Shown: positions 17,531 through 25,682 of the stretch, piece after piece | Layout of the letters: each line of letters opens with the position of its first letter | How positions within the stretch are numbered: the first letter of the stretch is position 1 | From: JACZST01 sp964195155 | GTDB lineage: Bacteria > Actinomycetota > Acidimicrobiia > Spongiisociales > UBA5794 | DNA: 52,804 nucleotides | NCBI GenBank assembly: GCA_964195155.1 | Contig: CAXMOP010000031.1 | Coordinates: 1-52,804, forward strand | Direction: 5' to 3' | Made by a program: the position numbers and the translations under genes | Notes under the pieces: generated by a model | Seen by the model: the letters and a program-made list of their open reading frames with translations, nothing else | Databases searched by the model: none | Told to the model about the DNA's origin: nothing

Positions 17531-18295
17531 ATGAAGAACCATCCCCCGCTCACTCGCGAATACTTCGATGCGGTGCTGTTCGATCTGGACGGCGTCCTGA
17601 CAGAGACCGCTTCGATCCACGCCGCGGCGTGGCGTGACATGTTCGACCGCTTCTTGCGCCAACAGGCAGAGGACCAGGGGGAAGTGTTCGTGCCGTTCGA
17701 CACCGACACCGACTATCGAGCGTTTGTCGATGGCAAGCCGCGCTACGACGGAGTTCGCAGCTTCCTGGCAAGCCGCGACATCGAGCTACCCGAAGGTGAG
17801 ACCACCGATGCGATCACCGCGAACACCATCACGGGTTTGGGGAACCGAAAGAACGAATTGGTGGCTGAAATGATCGAGAACCAAGGCGTCGAGGCCTTCC
17901 CGGGGGCGGTTCGCCTCGTCACGGAACTCAAGGAGCGAGGCGTGAAGACCGCAGTGGTGTCATCGAGTGCCAACGCACAAGCCGTGCTCGGCGCTGCGGG
18001 CATCACCGACCTGTTCGACGCACGGGTGGACGGGACCGTGTCCGCCGAGCTCGGATTGCCGGGCAAGCCAGCCCCGGATGCGTTCCTCGAAGCCGCTCGC
18101 CGCCTCGACGCTCCTCCGGACCGTGCGATCGTGATCGAAGATGCCATATCGGGAGTGCAGGCCGGTCGATCGGGCGGTTTCGCACTCGTCGTCGGTGTCG
18201 GCGGGCGAGCTAGGGAGCAGGCACTGCTCGACAACGGCGCGGATATCGTCGTCGCCGACCTCGCCGACCTGCTCGTCGAAGAGGGACCCACATGA
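17531..18295 (+). CDS. pgmB: beta-phosphoglucomutase, HAD superfamily
   Basis: A 254-aa HAD hydrolase-fold protein. Motif I FDLDGVLTET gives nucleophile Asp18 and Asp20; VVSSSAN is motif II, GKPAPDAF supplies the lysine of motif III, and IEDAISGVQAG is motif IV. The EDAISG form and the cap domain fit beta-phosphoglucomutase, which turns beta-glucose-1-phosphate into glucose-6-phosphate. The gene overlaps the GH65 phosphorylase by four bases (ATGA), the classic pairing for phosphorolysis of maltose, trehalose, kojibiose or nigerose. The ATG chosen gives a normal length; a TTG two codons earlier is possible. There is no obvious ribosome binding site, consistent with a leaderless start. Confidence 0.88.
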   Translation: MKNHPPLTREYFDAVLFDLDGVLTETASIHAAAWRDMFDRFLRQQAEDQGEVFVPFDTDTDYRAFVDGKPRYDGVRSFLASRDIELPEGETTDAITANTITGLGNRKNELVAEMIENQGVEAFPGAVRLVTELKERGVKTAVVSSSANAQAVLGAAGITDLFDARVDGTVSAELGLPGKPAPDAFLEAARRLDAPPDRAIVIEDAISGVQAGRSGGFALVVGVGGRAREQALLDNGADIVVADLADLLVEEGPT

Positions 18296-20637
18296 TTCCG
18301 CGTCCGTTCCGCTGGCTCCCGGAAGCCGATTTTCCTGCAGACGAATGGCGGCTCATCGAACGAGGCCATCACGACGACCTCCTGGGCCGTCTCGAGAGCC
18401 TGTTTGGCCTCAGCAACGGCTACCTGGGAATCCGCGGCTCCTACGACGAGGCCAGGCCGGCGCATCAACGGGGTACCTTCGTAAACGGATTCCACGAGAC
18501 GTGGCCCATCGTGTACGCCGAGGACGCCTACGGCTTCGCCCGGAGCGGGCAGACCATCATCAACGCTCCTGATGCCACGATCATGCGCCTCTACGTCGAC
18601 GACGAGCCCCTGGTCCTGGTCGATGACGTCGACCTGGTCAGCTCCGAGCGGATACTCGATATGCACAACGGCTTGCTGGAACGCGAGCTGGTGTGGCGAA
18701 CCCCGCTGGGGAAGCACGTCAGGGTCCGGTCTCGGCGGCTGGTCTCGCTGTCGGATCGCCACCTGGCGGCGATCTCATGGGAAGTGGAGGTGGAGGATGG
18801 CGAAGCGCCGCTCGTCATCAGCTCCGAGCTGTTCAATCACCAGGACGCCCGCTCGGTCGACGAGCCGACGATGTTCGACCCCCGACGGGCGAAAGGTATG
18901 CAGCATCGGGTGCTTGACCCCGAGCTCCAGGAACTGGTCGGCGGGCGAATCGTGATGGGCTATCGGGCACACAACAGCGGCATGACCCTGGCTTGCGGTG
19001 TCGAGCACATCGTTTCCACGGATTGCGAATATCACACCGCGAAGGAAGTTGGTGACGACCTTGGCAAGGTCGTCTACACCGTCGATGCCAAGCCGGGCAG
19101 CCCGTTCCGGGTGACCAAGCTGCTTGCCTACCACGACTCGCCCGGCGTCCCAGTGACCGAGCTGGCGGAACGGGTGCATCGAACGCTCGACCGCAGCGCG
19201 GAAGATGGGTTCGAGGCGCTCGCCGAACGTCAACGCGCCCACCTCGACCTCATCTGGGACCGCGCCGACGTTCGGGTAGGTGGCAACGTCCGGCTGCAGC
19301 AGGCGATCCGCTGGAACCTGTTCCAGCTCATCCAGAATACCGCCCGCGCCGAGGGCACCAGCATCCCGGCAAAAGGGCTCAGCTCGCAGGCGTACCAGGG
19401 GCACTACTTCTGGGACGTCGAGATCTTCGCCTTCCCGTTCGTCCTCTATACCCAGCCCCACATCGCCCGCAACCTGCTGCGCTTCCGCCACAGCATTCTC
19501 GACCGGGCCCGCGAGCGCGCCACCGAAGTGAACCAGGTCGGCGCGCTCTTCCCGTGGAGGACCATCAACGGTGAAGAGGCCTCGGCATACTTCCCTGCGG
19601 GCACCGCGCAGTACCACATCAACGCAGCCGTGATGCACGCAATCAAGCGGTATGCCGAAGTCACCGGCGACGAGGAGTTCCTCGCCGACACCGGGGCCGA
19701 GCTACTCCTGGCCACCGCCAGGCTTTGGTACGACCTCGGCTTCTTCAACGAACAGGGCCGATTCCACATCCACGGGGTGACCGGCCCAGACGAGTACACG
19801 GTGATCGTGGACGACAACGTCTACACCAACCTGATGGCCCAGATGCACCTTCGCTATGCCGCCGATGTCCTCGAGTGGCTGAAGGACGAGCATCCCGAAC
19901 GCCACGCCGCACTGATCGATTCGGCAGCGTTCACCCACGACGAGGCCGAGCGATGGCGCAAGGCCGCAGACAATATGTACGTCCCGTACGACGCGGAGCG
20001 CGGAATCAACCCGCAGGACGAGACCTTCCTCGAAAAACGGCCGTGGGATCTCGACGGGACACCTGCCGACCGTTTTCCGCTTCTGCTGCACTATCACCCC
20101 CTGGTGATCTATCGCCACCAGGTGCTGAAGCAGGCAGACGTAGTGCTGGCCATGTTCCTGCGGGGCGGTGAGTTTTCCCCCGAGCTGAAGCGGAGCAACT
20201 TCGACTACTACGACGCGCTCACGACCGGTGATTCGTCGCTTTCGGCTTCGGTGCAGAGCATCGTTGCCGCCGAGGTTGGGCTCGATGAGAAGGCGTGCGA
20301 GTACTTCAAGTCTGCCGTCTACGCCGACCTCGCAGATATCCACGGCAACGGAGGGGACGGAGTCCACCTCGCCTCGGTTGGGGGCGTGTGGATGAATCTG
20401 ATCTACGGATTCGGGGGCCTGCGTGACTACGACGGGCGCCTGACATTCGACCCGCACCTTCCCGCGGAGTGGCCCAGTCTCGACTTCTCCTTGACCGTGG
20501 AGAATCGCGTCCTCGACGTTGGACTCACCCACGATCGGCTCGAGTTCGCGTTGCGCGACGGCAATGACCTGGCGGTCTGGGTCAGGGACGAGGAGATCAA
20601 GCTGGTCTCTGGCGAAACCACCACCGTCGAGCTCTGA
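18292..20637 (+). CDS. glycoside hydrolase family 65 phosphorylase
   Basis: A 781-aa GH65 protein of normal family length. The N-terminal beta-sandwich begins around FGLSNGYLGIRGSYDE; the (alpha/alpha)6 barrel contains KGLSSQAYQGHYFWDVEIFA and the catalytic acid Glu501 in HGVTGPDEY. The enzyme splits an alpha-linked disaccharide with inorganic phosphate to beta-glucose-1-phosphate and a free sugar, acting in the cytosol. The downstream product is handled by the coupled beta-phosphoglucomutase. GH65 specificity (maltose, trehalose, kojibiose, nigerose and others) cannot be decided from these motifs. Proximity to nagA/nagB raises the possibility of a glucosyl amino-sugar substrate. Confidence 0.92.
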   Translation: MIPRPFRWLPEADFPADEWRLIERGHHDDLLGRLESLFGLSNGYLGIRGSYDEARPAHQRGTFVNGFHETWPIVYAEDAYGFARSGQTIINAPDATIMRLYVDDEPLVLVDDVDLVSSERILDMHNGLLERELVWRTPLGKHVRVRSRRLVSLSDRHLAAISWEVEVEDGEAPLVISSELFNHQDARSVDEPTMFDPRRAKGMQHRVLDPELQELVGGRIVMGYRAHNSGMTLACGVEHIVSTDCEYHTAKEVGDDLGKVVYTVDAKPGSPFRVTKLLAYHDSPGVPVTELAERVHRTLDRSAEDGFEALAERQRAHLDLIWDRADVRVGGNVRLQQAIRWNLFQLIQNTARAEGTSIPAKGLSSQAYQGHYFWDVEIFAFPFVLYTQPHIARNLLRFRHSILDRARERATEVNQVGALFPWRTINGEEASAYFPAGTAQYHINAAVMHAIKRYAEVTGDEEFLADTGAELLLATARLWYDLGFFNEQGRFHIHGVTGPDEYTVIVDDNVYTNLMAQMHLRYAADVLEWLKDEHPERHAALIDSAAFTHDEAERWRKAADNMYVPYDAERGINPQDETFLEKRPWDLDGTPADRFPLLLHYHPLVIYRHQVLKQADVVLAMFLRGGEFSPELKRSNFDYYDALTTGDSSLSASVQSIVAAEVGLDEKACEYFKSAVYADLADIHGNGGDGVHLASVGGVWMNLIYGFGGLRDYDGRLTFDPHLPAEWPSLDFSLTVENRVLDVGLTHDRLEFALRDGNDLAVWVRDEEIKLVSGETTTVEL

Positions 20638-20665
20638 GCCGCCCGTTCTGGCCTGGGACCTATCG

Positions 20666-20782
20666 CTAGGACGGTGTTGAACAATGACGACTGCCATGAG
20701 CCGCCGCTCGCTTGAGCGTTGTGGTGACTCGGTTTCTCCAGTCAGCGCCGGCCCGCTGGAGGATTGCTCAACACCCTCCTAG
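20666..20782. repeat. 20-bp inverted repeat pair upstream of the MetE-like gene
   Basis: Arms 20666-20685 and 20763-20782 are complementary at 18 of 20 positions and 77 bases apart. The left arm reads CTAGGACGGTGTTGAACAAT. The right arm abuts and overlaps the probable -10 box of the MetE-like gene. A long-range stem or a pair of inverted binding sites would both fit. Confidence 0.6.
20684..20782 (+). other. 32-codon ORF between the inverted repeats, possible leader peptide
   Basis: ATG at 20684 opens a reading frame starting MTTAMSRRSLERCGDSV and ending at TAG 20780-20782, with two cysteines. It fits exactly between the outer ends of the inverted-repeat arms and stops 10 bases before the MetE-like start. 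No ribosome binding site is visible, and a 32-codon frame can arise by chance. Confidence 0.2.
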
Positions 20783-20785
20783 TCT
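20780..20785 (+). promoter_or_regulatory. possible -10 box giving a leaderless MetE-like mRNA
   Basis: TAGTCT ends exactly seven bases before the ATG at 20793, and there is no Shine-Dalgarno sequence. This is the usual geometry of leaderless actinobacterial transcripts. It overlaps the right arm of the inverted repeat, so a repressor bound there would block it. Confidence 0.35.
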
Positions 20786-20792
20786 CATCGAC

Positions 20793-21821
20793 ATGGAGCG
20801 CAGGCCAATCCTCACCACAGTGATTGGGAGCTACCCGTTTCCCGGTTGGCTCGAACACGCCTCCGAACACCTCGACGACTTCGGGCCAGACGACATCGCC
20901 GAGCTTCAGGACGATGCGGTGACCGCCGCCGTCATGGATCAGGTGCGGGCCGGCTTGGATGTCATCACCGACGGGGAACAGTCCCGGTTCGATTTCAACC
21001 TGTCCTTTTATGCCCACCTCGACGGGATCGATCGGCAACCCCAGCCCACGCGACACTACGGGCCTCCCGCCCACGACCAACGGGGACGCCACCAGATCAT
21101 CGGTGAGCTGAGGGCACCCCGAGGGCTCGGCGTCGTCGAGGAGTATGAGCGCTTGGTCCAACTCGCCCCTGAGGGCGTGAAGCTCAAGGCCTCCATCCCC
21201 GGGCCCTACACACTCTCCGGACGCGTCGTCCCCGGCGGCGACTATCCCGATCGTTATTCGATAACCGAGGCACTCATCCCCATCGTCAGCGAAGAGTTGG
21301 TGAGACTCGTCGATGCCGGCTGCGCCATCGTGACCGTCGACGAGCCTTCGATGAGCGTCTACGCCCATAAAGAGGATCCCGAGCGGCTGGTGGACATCTT
21401 CAACCGGACGGTGGCTCAGATCCACGGCAAGTGCTATCTGGGCAGCCATCTCTGCTTTGGCAACTTCAAGGGCAGAGCGGTCGCTCCGCGCAGCTATGCC
21501 CCGATGTTCCCCGCCTTCCTCGAGCTCACCGTCGACGAGATCCACGTCGAGATGGCCAGCCGGGAGTTCTCAGAGCTCGAAGTGATCGAGCAGATCGCCG
21601 ACCGCACCGACGTCGGTGTCGGTGTGATCGACGTGAAGAACTACTACATCGAGACGCCCGACGACGTGCTGCGACGCATCGAGCGCTGCCTCGAGTTCGT
21701 CACTCCCGAACGGCTCAGCGTCAGCCCCGACTGCGGGTTGTCCCAGACCGCACGCTGGGCGTCGCGTCGGAAGCTCGAGAACATGGTCGACGGCGCAACC
21801 AAGGCCCGCGATTCGATTTAG
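20793..21821 (+). CDS. MetE-like (cobalamin-independent) methyltransferase, single-domain
   Basis: A 342-aa protein corresponding to the C-terminal barrel of methionine synthase MetE. The zinc ligands are conserved: His219 and Cys221 in GSHLCFGNFKG and Cys314 in SPDCGLSQTA; VTVDEPSM near 181-188 is also typical. The N-terminal folate-binding half of MetE is missing, as in the family of core-MetE and betaine- or methylated-compound-dependent enzymes. It may move a methyl group to homocysteine or another thiol from an unidentified donor. The ATG at 20793 is chosen because MERRPILTTVIGSYP is the family N-terminus. It stands alone between the sugar module and a convergent operon. Confidence 0.82.
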   Translation: MERRPILTTVIGSYPFPGWLEHASEHLDDFGPDDIAELQDDAVTAAVMDQVRAGLDVITDGEQSRFDFNLSFYAHLDGIDRQPQPTRHYGPPAHDQRGRHQIIGELRAPRGLGVVEEYERLVQLAPEGVKLKASIPGPYTLSGRVVPGGDYPDRYSITEALIPIVSEELVRLVDAGCAIVTVDEPSMSVYAHKEDPERLVDIFNRTVAQIHGKCYLGSHLCFGNFKGRAVAPRSYAPMFPAFLELTVDEIHVEMASREFSELEVIEQIADRTDVGVGVIDVKNYYIETPDDVLRRIERCLEFVTPERLSVSPDCGLSQTARWASRRKLENMVDGATKARDSI

Positions 21822-21923
21822 TGGTCCGTCGCTCAATTAGCGACCCAAGCCTGCAGCCACATCAGCTCCACCGTCGCGTACGCGCCCGGCAGAAGACCGC
21901 GTCATCAAATCCGCGACAGACCA
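21822..21923. mobile_element. MITE-like element, copy 1
   Basis: A 102-bp segment starting TGGTCCGTCGC and ending GCGACAGACCA, inverted at 10 of 11 positions. It begins directly after the MetE-like stop codon. It contains the internal hairpin GTCGCTCAATTAGCGAC and the palindrome CGCGTACGCG. A second copy at 22255-22354 is about 92% identical in the same orientation. No transposase and no clear target-site duplication are seen. Confidence 0.5.
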
Positions 21924-21934
21924 CCAGGCGAGTA

Positions 21935-22205
21935 CTTTGCCTCCCTCTCAGGGGGAGGTGCCGAGCGCAGCGAGGCGGAGGGGGTCAAAGCGTTGTCGCG
22001 ACCACGGCTTGACCCCCCTCCCCTCCCTCAACGAGGGCTCTTGCATCGGACACATGTTGCCGTGCCGGCGATCGATGCGATCCAAGAGTCCTCGTCGTGT
22101 CATGGTCCATAGATCGAGCCAACGCTGCTGAGTGATAGGGACTCGATCTATGGACCATGATCGGGACTCCCCCCCGAGGGGGGAGCAAAGAATGGGCCGC
22201 CGCGC
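21935..22205. repeat. composite GC-rich hairpin repeat, copy 2, with an insertion
   Basis: Module A (TTTGCCTCCCTCTCAGGGGG... to GGGGGTCAAAGCGTTG) is followed by the TCGCGACCACGG linker and the start of module B. Module B is then interrupted at 22029-22160 and resumes with TCGGGACTCCCCCC and a GC hairpin. It fills most of the 533-base convergent gap between genes ending at 21821 (+) and 22355 (-). Confidence 0.82.
22029..22160. other. about 130-bp insertion of two hairpins inside the composite repeat
   Basis: Relative to copy 1 this stretch replaces four bases. It holds an imperfect hairpin (22031-22048 with 22073-22095, four unpaired bases) and a perfect 19-bp inverted repeat (22100-22118 with 22142-22160) around a 23-base loop. 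There is no coding potential of note. Confidence 0.65.
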
Positions 22206-22254
22206 CACGGCCCGACCCCCCTCCATTCTCAGGCGAGGTGCCGCGCGAAGCTCG

Positions 22255-22354
22255 TGGCCGGTCGCTCAATTAGTGACCCAAGCCCGCAGCCACGTCAGCC
22301 ACCGTCGCGTACGCGCCCGGCAGAAAACCGCGTCATCAAATCCGCGACAGACCA
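22255..22354. mobile_element. MITE-like element, copy 2
   Basis: A 100-bp copy of the 21822 element in the same orientation, with a 2-base deletion and a handful of substitutions. Its right end GCGACAGACCA directly abuts the stop codon of the HAD phosphatase gene. The left end TGGCCGGTCGC is less well conserved than in copy 1. Confidence 0.5.
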
Positions 22355-23008
22355 CTAGGAACAGGCCCGTGGTTCGATCCAGCGGGCGAAGTCGTCGACC
22401 GCGTCAAACAGGGCATCGGGTTCTTCTCCGGCCAGCCCGGCTCGATCGGCGAACCCCGACCAGGCGGCGCCAACGGCGATCACCCCCGCCTTCCTCGACT
22501 CGCGTATGTCCAGCGTGGTGTCCCCGACATACGCCACGGCTTCCGGCGGCATCTCCCACGAGGCACGCAGCCGATCGATGGCTTCGGCCTTGACCACGCC
22601 ATCCATCGCTCCTCCCTCGATGCCCGAGAAGATCCGGTCCAGGCCGAAGAACTCGATCGAGATCGTCCCGGTCGTCTTGGTCTTGCCGGTGACCAGCCCG
22701 AGCCGGCACCCGCAGTCGTGCAGCCGATAAAGCAGGTTCGCTATGCCGGGGAACGGCGCGGGGCACAACTCGTGGTGACGGCTCCGGTACCCATCGAGGT
22801 AGGCCTCCCATGCCTCCTCCCAGTGCTCGTCACCGACCGCGGCCCTCAAGATGCCTTGCTCGTTCGGCCCAAACAATGCGACCACTTCCTCAGGGGAAAG
22901 ATCGTTGCCCCCGTAGTCGGCGATTGCGGACCCGAAGAGCTCGATCGCCATGGGGTGGCTCTCGGCGATGGTTCCATCCAGGTCGAAGATCACCCCGGAG
23001 AGGTTCAT
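22355..23008 (-). CDS. HAD-family phosphatase (phosphoglycolate-phosphatase-like)
   Basis: A 217-aa HAD hydrolase with motif I FDLDGTIAES (Asp9, Asp11), motif II VTGKTKTT, and motif IV YVGDTTLDIRESR. The DxDGT form and helical cap fit phosphomonoesterases acting on small phosphates such as phosphoglycolate or sugar phosphates. It is the last gene of the 12-kb minus-strand operon and overlaps the lactonase gene by four bases (ATGA), which fixes the start at 23008 rather than 23032. Its job may be dephosphorylating a pathway intermediate or repairing a dead-end product. Substrate unknown. Confidence 0.85.
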   Translation of the reverse strand: MNLSGVIFDLDGTIAESHPMAIELFGSAIADYGGNDLSPEEVVALFGPNEQGILRAAVGDEHWEEAWEAYLDGYRSRHHELCPAPFPGIANLLYRLHDCGCRLGLVTGKTKTTGTISIEFFGLDRIFSGIEGGAMDGVVKAEAIDRLRASWEMPPEAVAYVGDTTLDIRESRKAGVIAVGAAWSGFADRAGLAGEEPDALFDAVDDFARWIEPRACS

Positions 23009-23862
23009 GGAGGCTGCCCGTCGAACGCCCAACGATCAGGGGCGTGCGGTCTAACCCCAACCAGCCCGGTCTCGATGAGGGTCAGGTGCCATCGCCCCAG
23101 GTTGGCGCTGACCAACAGGTTCAGCTCATCGCCGATGAAACAGATATTGGTCGGTGCCGCGAGCATCGTGCCTTGTGGATCCTCGATGAGCACGCTGAGA
23201 TCCCCGTCGGGATCGAGGTAGTAGATCCGATCGGGCCGGTAACACGAGATGACTGCACCGCCGTCCGCGGTGAGGGCAATCCCATCCGGGACTGTGTCGG
23301 GCAGTCGCACCACCGTCTCGGGCGGGCCGCCCGTGGTCAGGTCGTACCGGCTCACATCCGGGCCCTCGGACTGGATCATCCACAGCTCGCCCCCATCGGG
23401 GGTGACCGCACATCCATTGGGGAACCGGTTCAGGGTGGTGTCGAGCACGTAGGCCTCGCCATCAGGCGGCACGGCGATCACGGCCCCGACATCCTCCTTC
23501 CAGCGGCCGGAGTCCGAGAAGTAGAGGGTGCCGTCGGGCGCAAACGCCGGGTAGTTCGGCATCATCAGATCCCGGTCGGCGGCCCGAGCGAGGTAGCGCA
23601 CCGGTCGACCGTCGGTCACGACCCAAAGGGCTCCGTCGTCTCCGTCGCAGACCACCACCCTGCCGGCGCCGTCCACGGCGAGGCCGAGAGCGAATCCCGC
23701 GGTGCGTGCCACCTCCTCGAAGGAGCCAGACCGTGTGCGGATCGCATAGATCTGGCCGGCCTCTCCCCCGGCATAGAGGACACCGTTGCCGTGGTCGTAG
23801 GCAACACCTTCCGGGTGATCCAGGCCATCGACCAGCACCTCGGCGCGCGCTTCATCAGCCAT
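23005..23862 (-). CDS. SMP-30/gluconolactonase-like lactonase
   Basis: A 285-aa six-bladed beta-propeller. HPEGVAYD holds the first metal ligand (Glu18); FPNGCAVTPDG and VPDGIALTADGG supply the conserved Asn and Asp that complete the divalent-metal site. Enzymes of this family open sugar lactones to the acid. In this operon it probably hydrolyses the lactone formed by one of the dehydrogenases (Zn-ADH, SDR or Gfo/Idh/MocA). There is no signal peptide, so it acts in the cytosol. It overlaps the SDR stop by one base. The operon also encodes a phosphotriesterase-fold hydrolase that could be a second lactonase. Confidence 0.85.
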   Translation of the reverse strand: MADEARAEVLVDGLDHPEGVAYDHGNGVLYAGGEAGQIYAIRTRSGSFEEVARTAGFALGLAVDGAGRVVVCDGDDGALWVVTDGRPVRYLARAADRDLMMPNYPAFAPDGTLYFSDSGRWKEDVGAVIAVPPDGEAYVLDTTLNRFPNGCAVTPDGGELWMIQSEGPDVSRYDLTTGGPPETVVRLPDTVPDGIALTADGGAVISCYRPDRIYYLDPDGDLSVLIEDPQGTMLAAPTNICFIGDELNLLVSANLGRWHLTLIETGLVGVRPHAPDRWAFDGQPP

Positions 23863-24650
23863 CAGTCGTCCAGGGCGTGGCCGACACTGCCGTTGATCAC
23901 CAGCCCACCGTCGACGAGGATCTCCTGGCCGGTGATGTAGCGGGAGGATTCGGAGGCGACGAAGACCACCACGTCGGCGATCTCTTCCTCGGTCCCGATC
24001 CTGCCAAGCGGGATGCGCTGCTCATAGTTCGCCCGCACCTCCGGGGTGTACGCCCTGGCGTTGAGGGGTGTGTCGGTGGCACCAGGCGAAACGGCGTTGA
24101 CCGTCACGTCGTGCTTCGCCGCTTCGAGCGCCAGCGTCTTAGTGAGTCCGAGGATGCCACCCTTGGCAGTGATATAGGCGCCGAGGTTGGCCAGGGGCTG
24201 GACGTCGGCCGCGGAGGTGACGTTGATGATTCGTCCGCGGCGCTGCTGGTACATCACACGAGCCGCCGCCTTGGCCCCGTAGAAGTAGCCGTGGAGGTTG
24301 GCGGCGAGCAGCCCATGCCAGTCATCTTCGCTCGTCTCCACGATGGGCTTGACCATCATCCTTGCGGCGTTGTTGACCCAGATGTCGAGGCTTCCCCAAC
24401 GCTCTATGGCCTCCGCAGCGAGTCGATCGGCGGTCGCCGGATCGCCGGTGTCTGCTTGCACGATGAATGCCTCGCGACCCTCGGCTTCGATCAGCTCGCG
24501 CACCGCATCGGCTCCTTTGTGATCCGTCCCGTAGCACCCGGCGACGTTGGCGCCGGCGGCAGCGAGAGCAACCGCGGTTGCTCGCCCAATCCCCCTCGAC
24601 ACCCCGGTGACAACGGCGCTCGGCCCGACCAGGTTCACCGTCACCGTCAT
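23862..24650 (-). CDS. short-chain dehydrogenase/reductase
   Basis: A 262-aa classical SDR. The cofactor motif TGVSRGIG is at residues 15-22, NNA at 93-95, and the catalytic triad Ser146, Tyr159, Lys163 is intact. Basic residues after the second strand are absent (CYGTDHKG), so the cofactor preference is uncertain. SDRs of this type oxidise sugars or polyols at a secondary alcohol. The start has AGGAGGAG directly before it. Located between the Zn alcohol dehydrogenase and the SMP-30 lactonase, it is expected to supply a keto-sugar or lactone intermediate. Confidence 0.87.
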   Translation of the reverse strand: MTVTVNLVGPSAVVTGVSRGIGRATAVALAAAGANVAGCYGTDHKGADAVRELIEAEGREAFIVQADTGDPATADRLAAEAIERWGSLDIWVNNAARMMVKPIVETSEDDWHGLLAANLHGYFYGAKAAARVMYQQRRGRIINVTSAADVQPLANLGAYITAKGGILGLTKTLALEAAKHDVTVNAVSPGATDTPLNARAYTPEVRANYEQRIPLGRIGTEEEIADVVVFVASESSRYITGQEILVDGGLVINGSVGHALDD

Positions 24651-24659
24651 GTCTCCTCC

Positions 24660-25682
24660 TCAGTCCTCTCGCGGGTCGAGCACGATCTTGACCCCGTCAC
24701 CGCGACGCGTCGCCTGGAATGCCCGCTCCCACTCGGAGAGCGGTACTACGTCGGTCACCAGCGGATCAAGGGCCACGAGCTCCTCACGGAGCAACGATAT
24801 TGCCTTTGACCAAGACGTTGGCGTGCTGGCGTTGCCTGACGTGAGCGTGAGCTCCTTGTAGAGCACCTCGTCGAACGGCAGTGTGACCGGCTTGCCAAAG
24901 ATGCCGATCTGCACGTACCGGCCGCGTTTGGCGGCGAGACCAAGGCCGAGCGCGGCCCCAGCCTCGGCTCCGGAACACTCCAGGACCACGTCAAAGGTCT
25001 CGTCTCCCGGCAGCTCATCGACGACGGAGGCGGCGATTCCCAGGCTCGCCGCGACCTCCAAGCGGTCCCGGTCACGCTCGAGGCCGACGACCACGACATC
25101 GCCACCGGCGGCCGTGGCCGCCTGGGCGGTGAGGAGGCCCATCGTCCCGGGACCGATCACCAGCACCCGGTCGCGCTCGGCAACGACGTCCGGATCGAAC
25201 AAGCTTTGGCACACGCACGCCAGCGGCTCGGCCAGGGCACCGGCGTGGTCGGCAACGGAGTCGGGAAGCAAATGCAAGTTGCGCGCAGGCACCGTGAGGA
25301 AACGGGCGAATCCGCCGTCGACGGCCGAGCCGATCGATTGGCGCTCGGCGCAGAGGTTCGGATGATCGGCCAGGCAGTGTTGGCACACGCCGCACGTGTG
25401 AAAATACGTCTCCGAGGCGACCCGACGGCCAACCAGGCCATCGTCACCCGGTGAGCCGACCGCAACCACCTCGCCGGTGACCTCGTGACCCATCGTCACC
25501 GGCGGATTCGACGGGAACTCGTCATCTTCGATGTGCAAATCGGTGCCGCAGATCCCGGTGGCGATCACCTCGACCAAGGCCTCTCCCTCGTCGGGCGATC
25601 GCACTTCCTGGTGGCGAAGCCCGAGATTGCCCGGGCCCGCGGCCAGCTTCCCCAGGGCGATGGTGGTCGTCGGCGAGCTCAT
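24660..25682 (-). CDS. zinc-dependent alcohol/polyol dehydrogenase
   Basis: A 340-aa medium-chain dehydrogenase. Catalytic zinc ligands are Cys45 (TGICGTDLH), His66 and Glu67 (GHE); the structural zinc lobe has Cys97, Cys100, Cys103 and Cys111. The Rossmann segment VLVIGPGTMGLL binds NAD(P). The catalytic site pattern fits the sorbitol/threonine dehydrogenase branch that oxidises polyols, sugar alcohols or sugar acids. The ATG overlaps the previous gene's stop (ATGA); a longer reading to 25826 adds 48 residues that do not look like the family. Confidence 0.9.
   Translation of the reverse strand: MSSPTTTIALGKLAAGPGNLGLRHQEVRSPDEGEALVEVIATGICGTDLHIEDDEFPSNPPVTMGHEVTGEVVAVGSPGDDGLVGRRVASETYFHTCGVCQHCLADHPNLCAERQSIGSAVDGGFARFLTVPARNLHLLPDSVADHAGALAEPLACVCQSLFDPDVVAERDRVLVIGPGTMGLLTAQAATAAGGDVVVVGLERDRDRLEVAASLGIAASVVDELPGDETFDVVLECSGAEAGAALGLGLAAKRGRYVQIGIFGKPVTLPFDEVLYKELTLTSGNASTPTSWSKAISLLREELVALDPLVTDVVPLSEWERAFQATRRGDGVKIVLDPRED

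Noticed and set aside
20638..20792. Known riboswitch (cobalamin or SAM) before the MetE-like gene
   Set aside because: I could not find a B12 box or SAM-riboswitch core. Only the inverted repeat and small ORF are visible.
21822..22359. Insertion sequence or prophage remnant
   Set aside because: No transposase, integrase or phage gene fragment is present; only short non-coding elements were seen.
22810..23940. 376-codon plus-strand frame across the HAD and lactonase genes
   Set aside because: Both opposite genes have complete family motifs and coupled starts; the frame is antisense to both and crosses their boundary.
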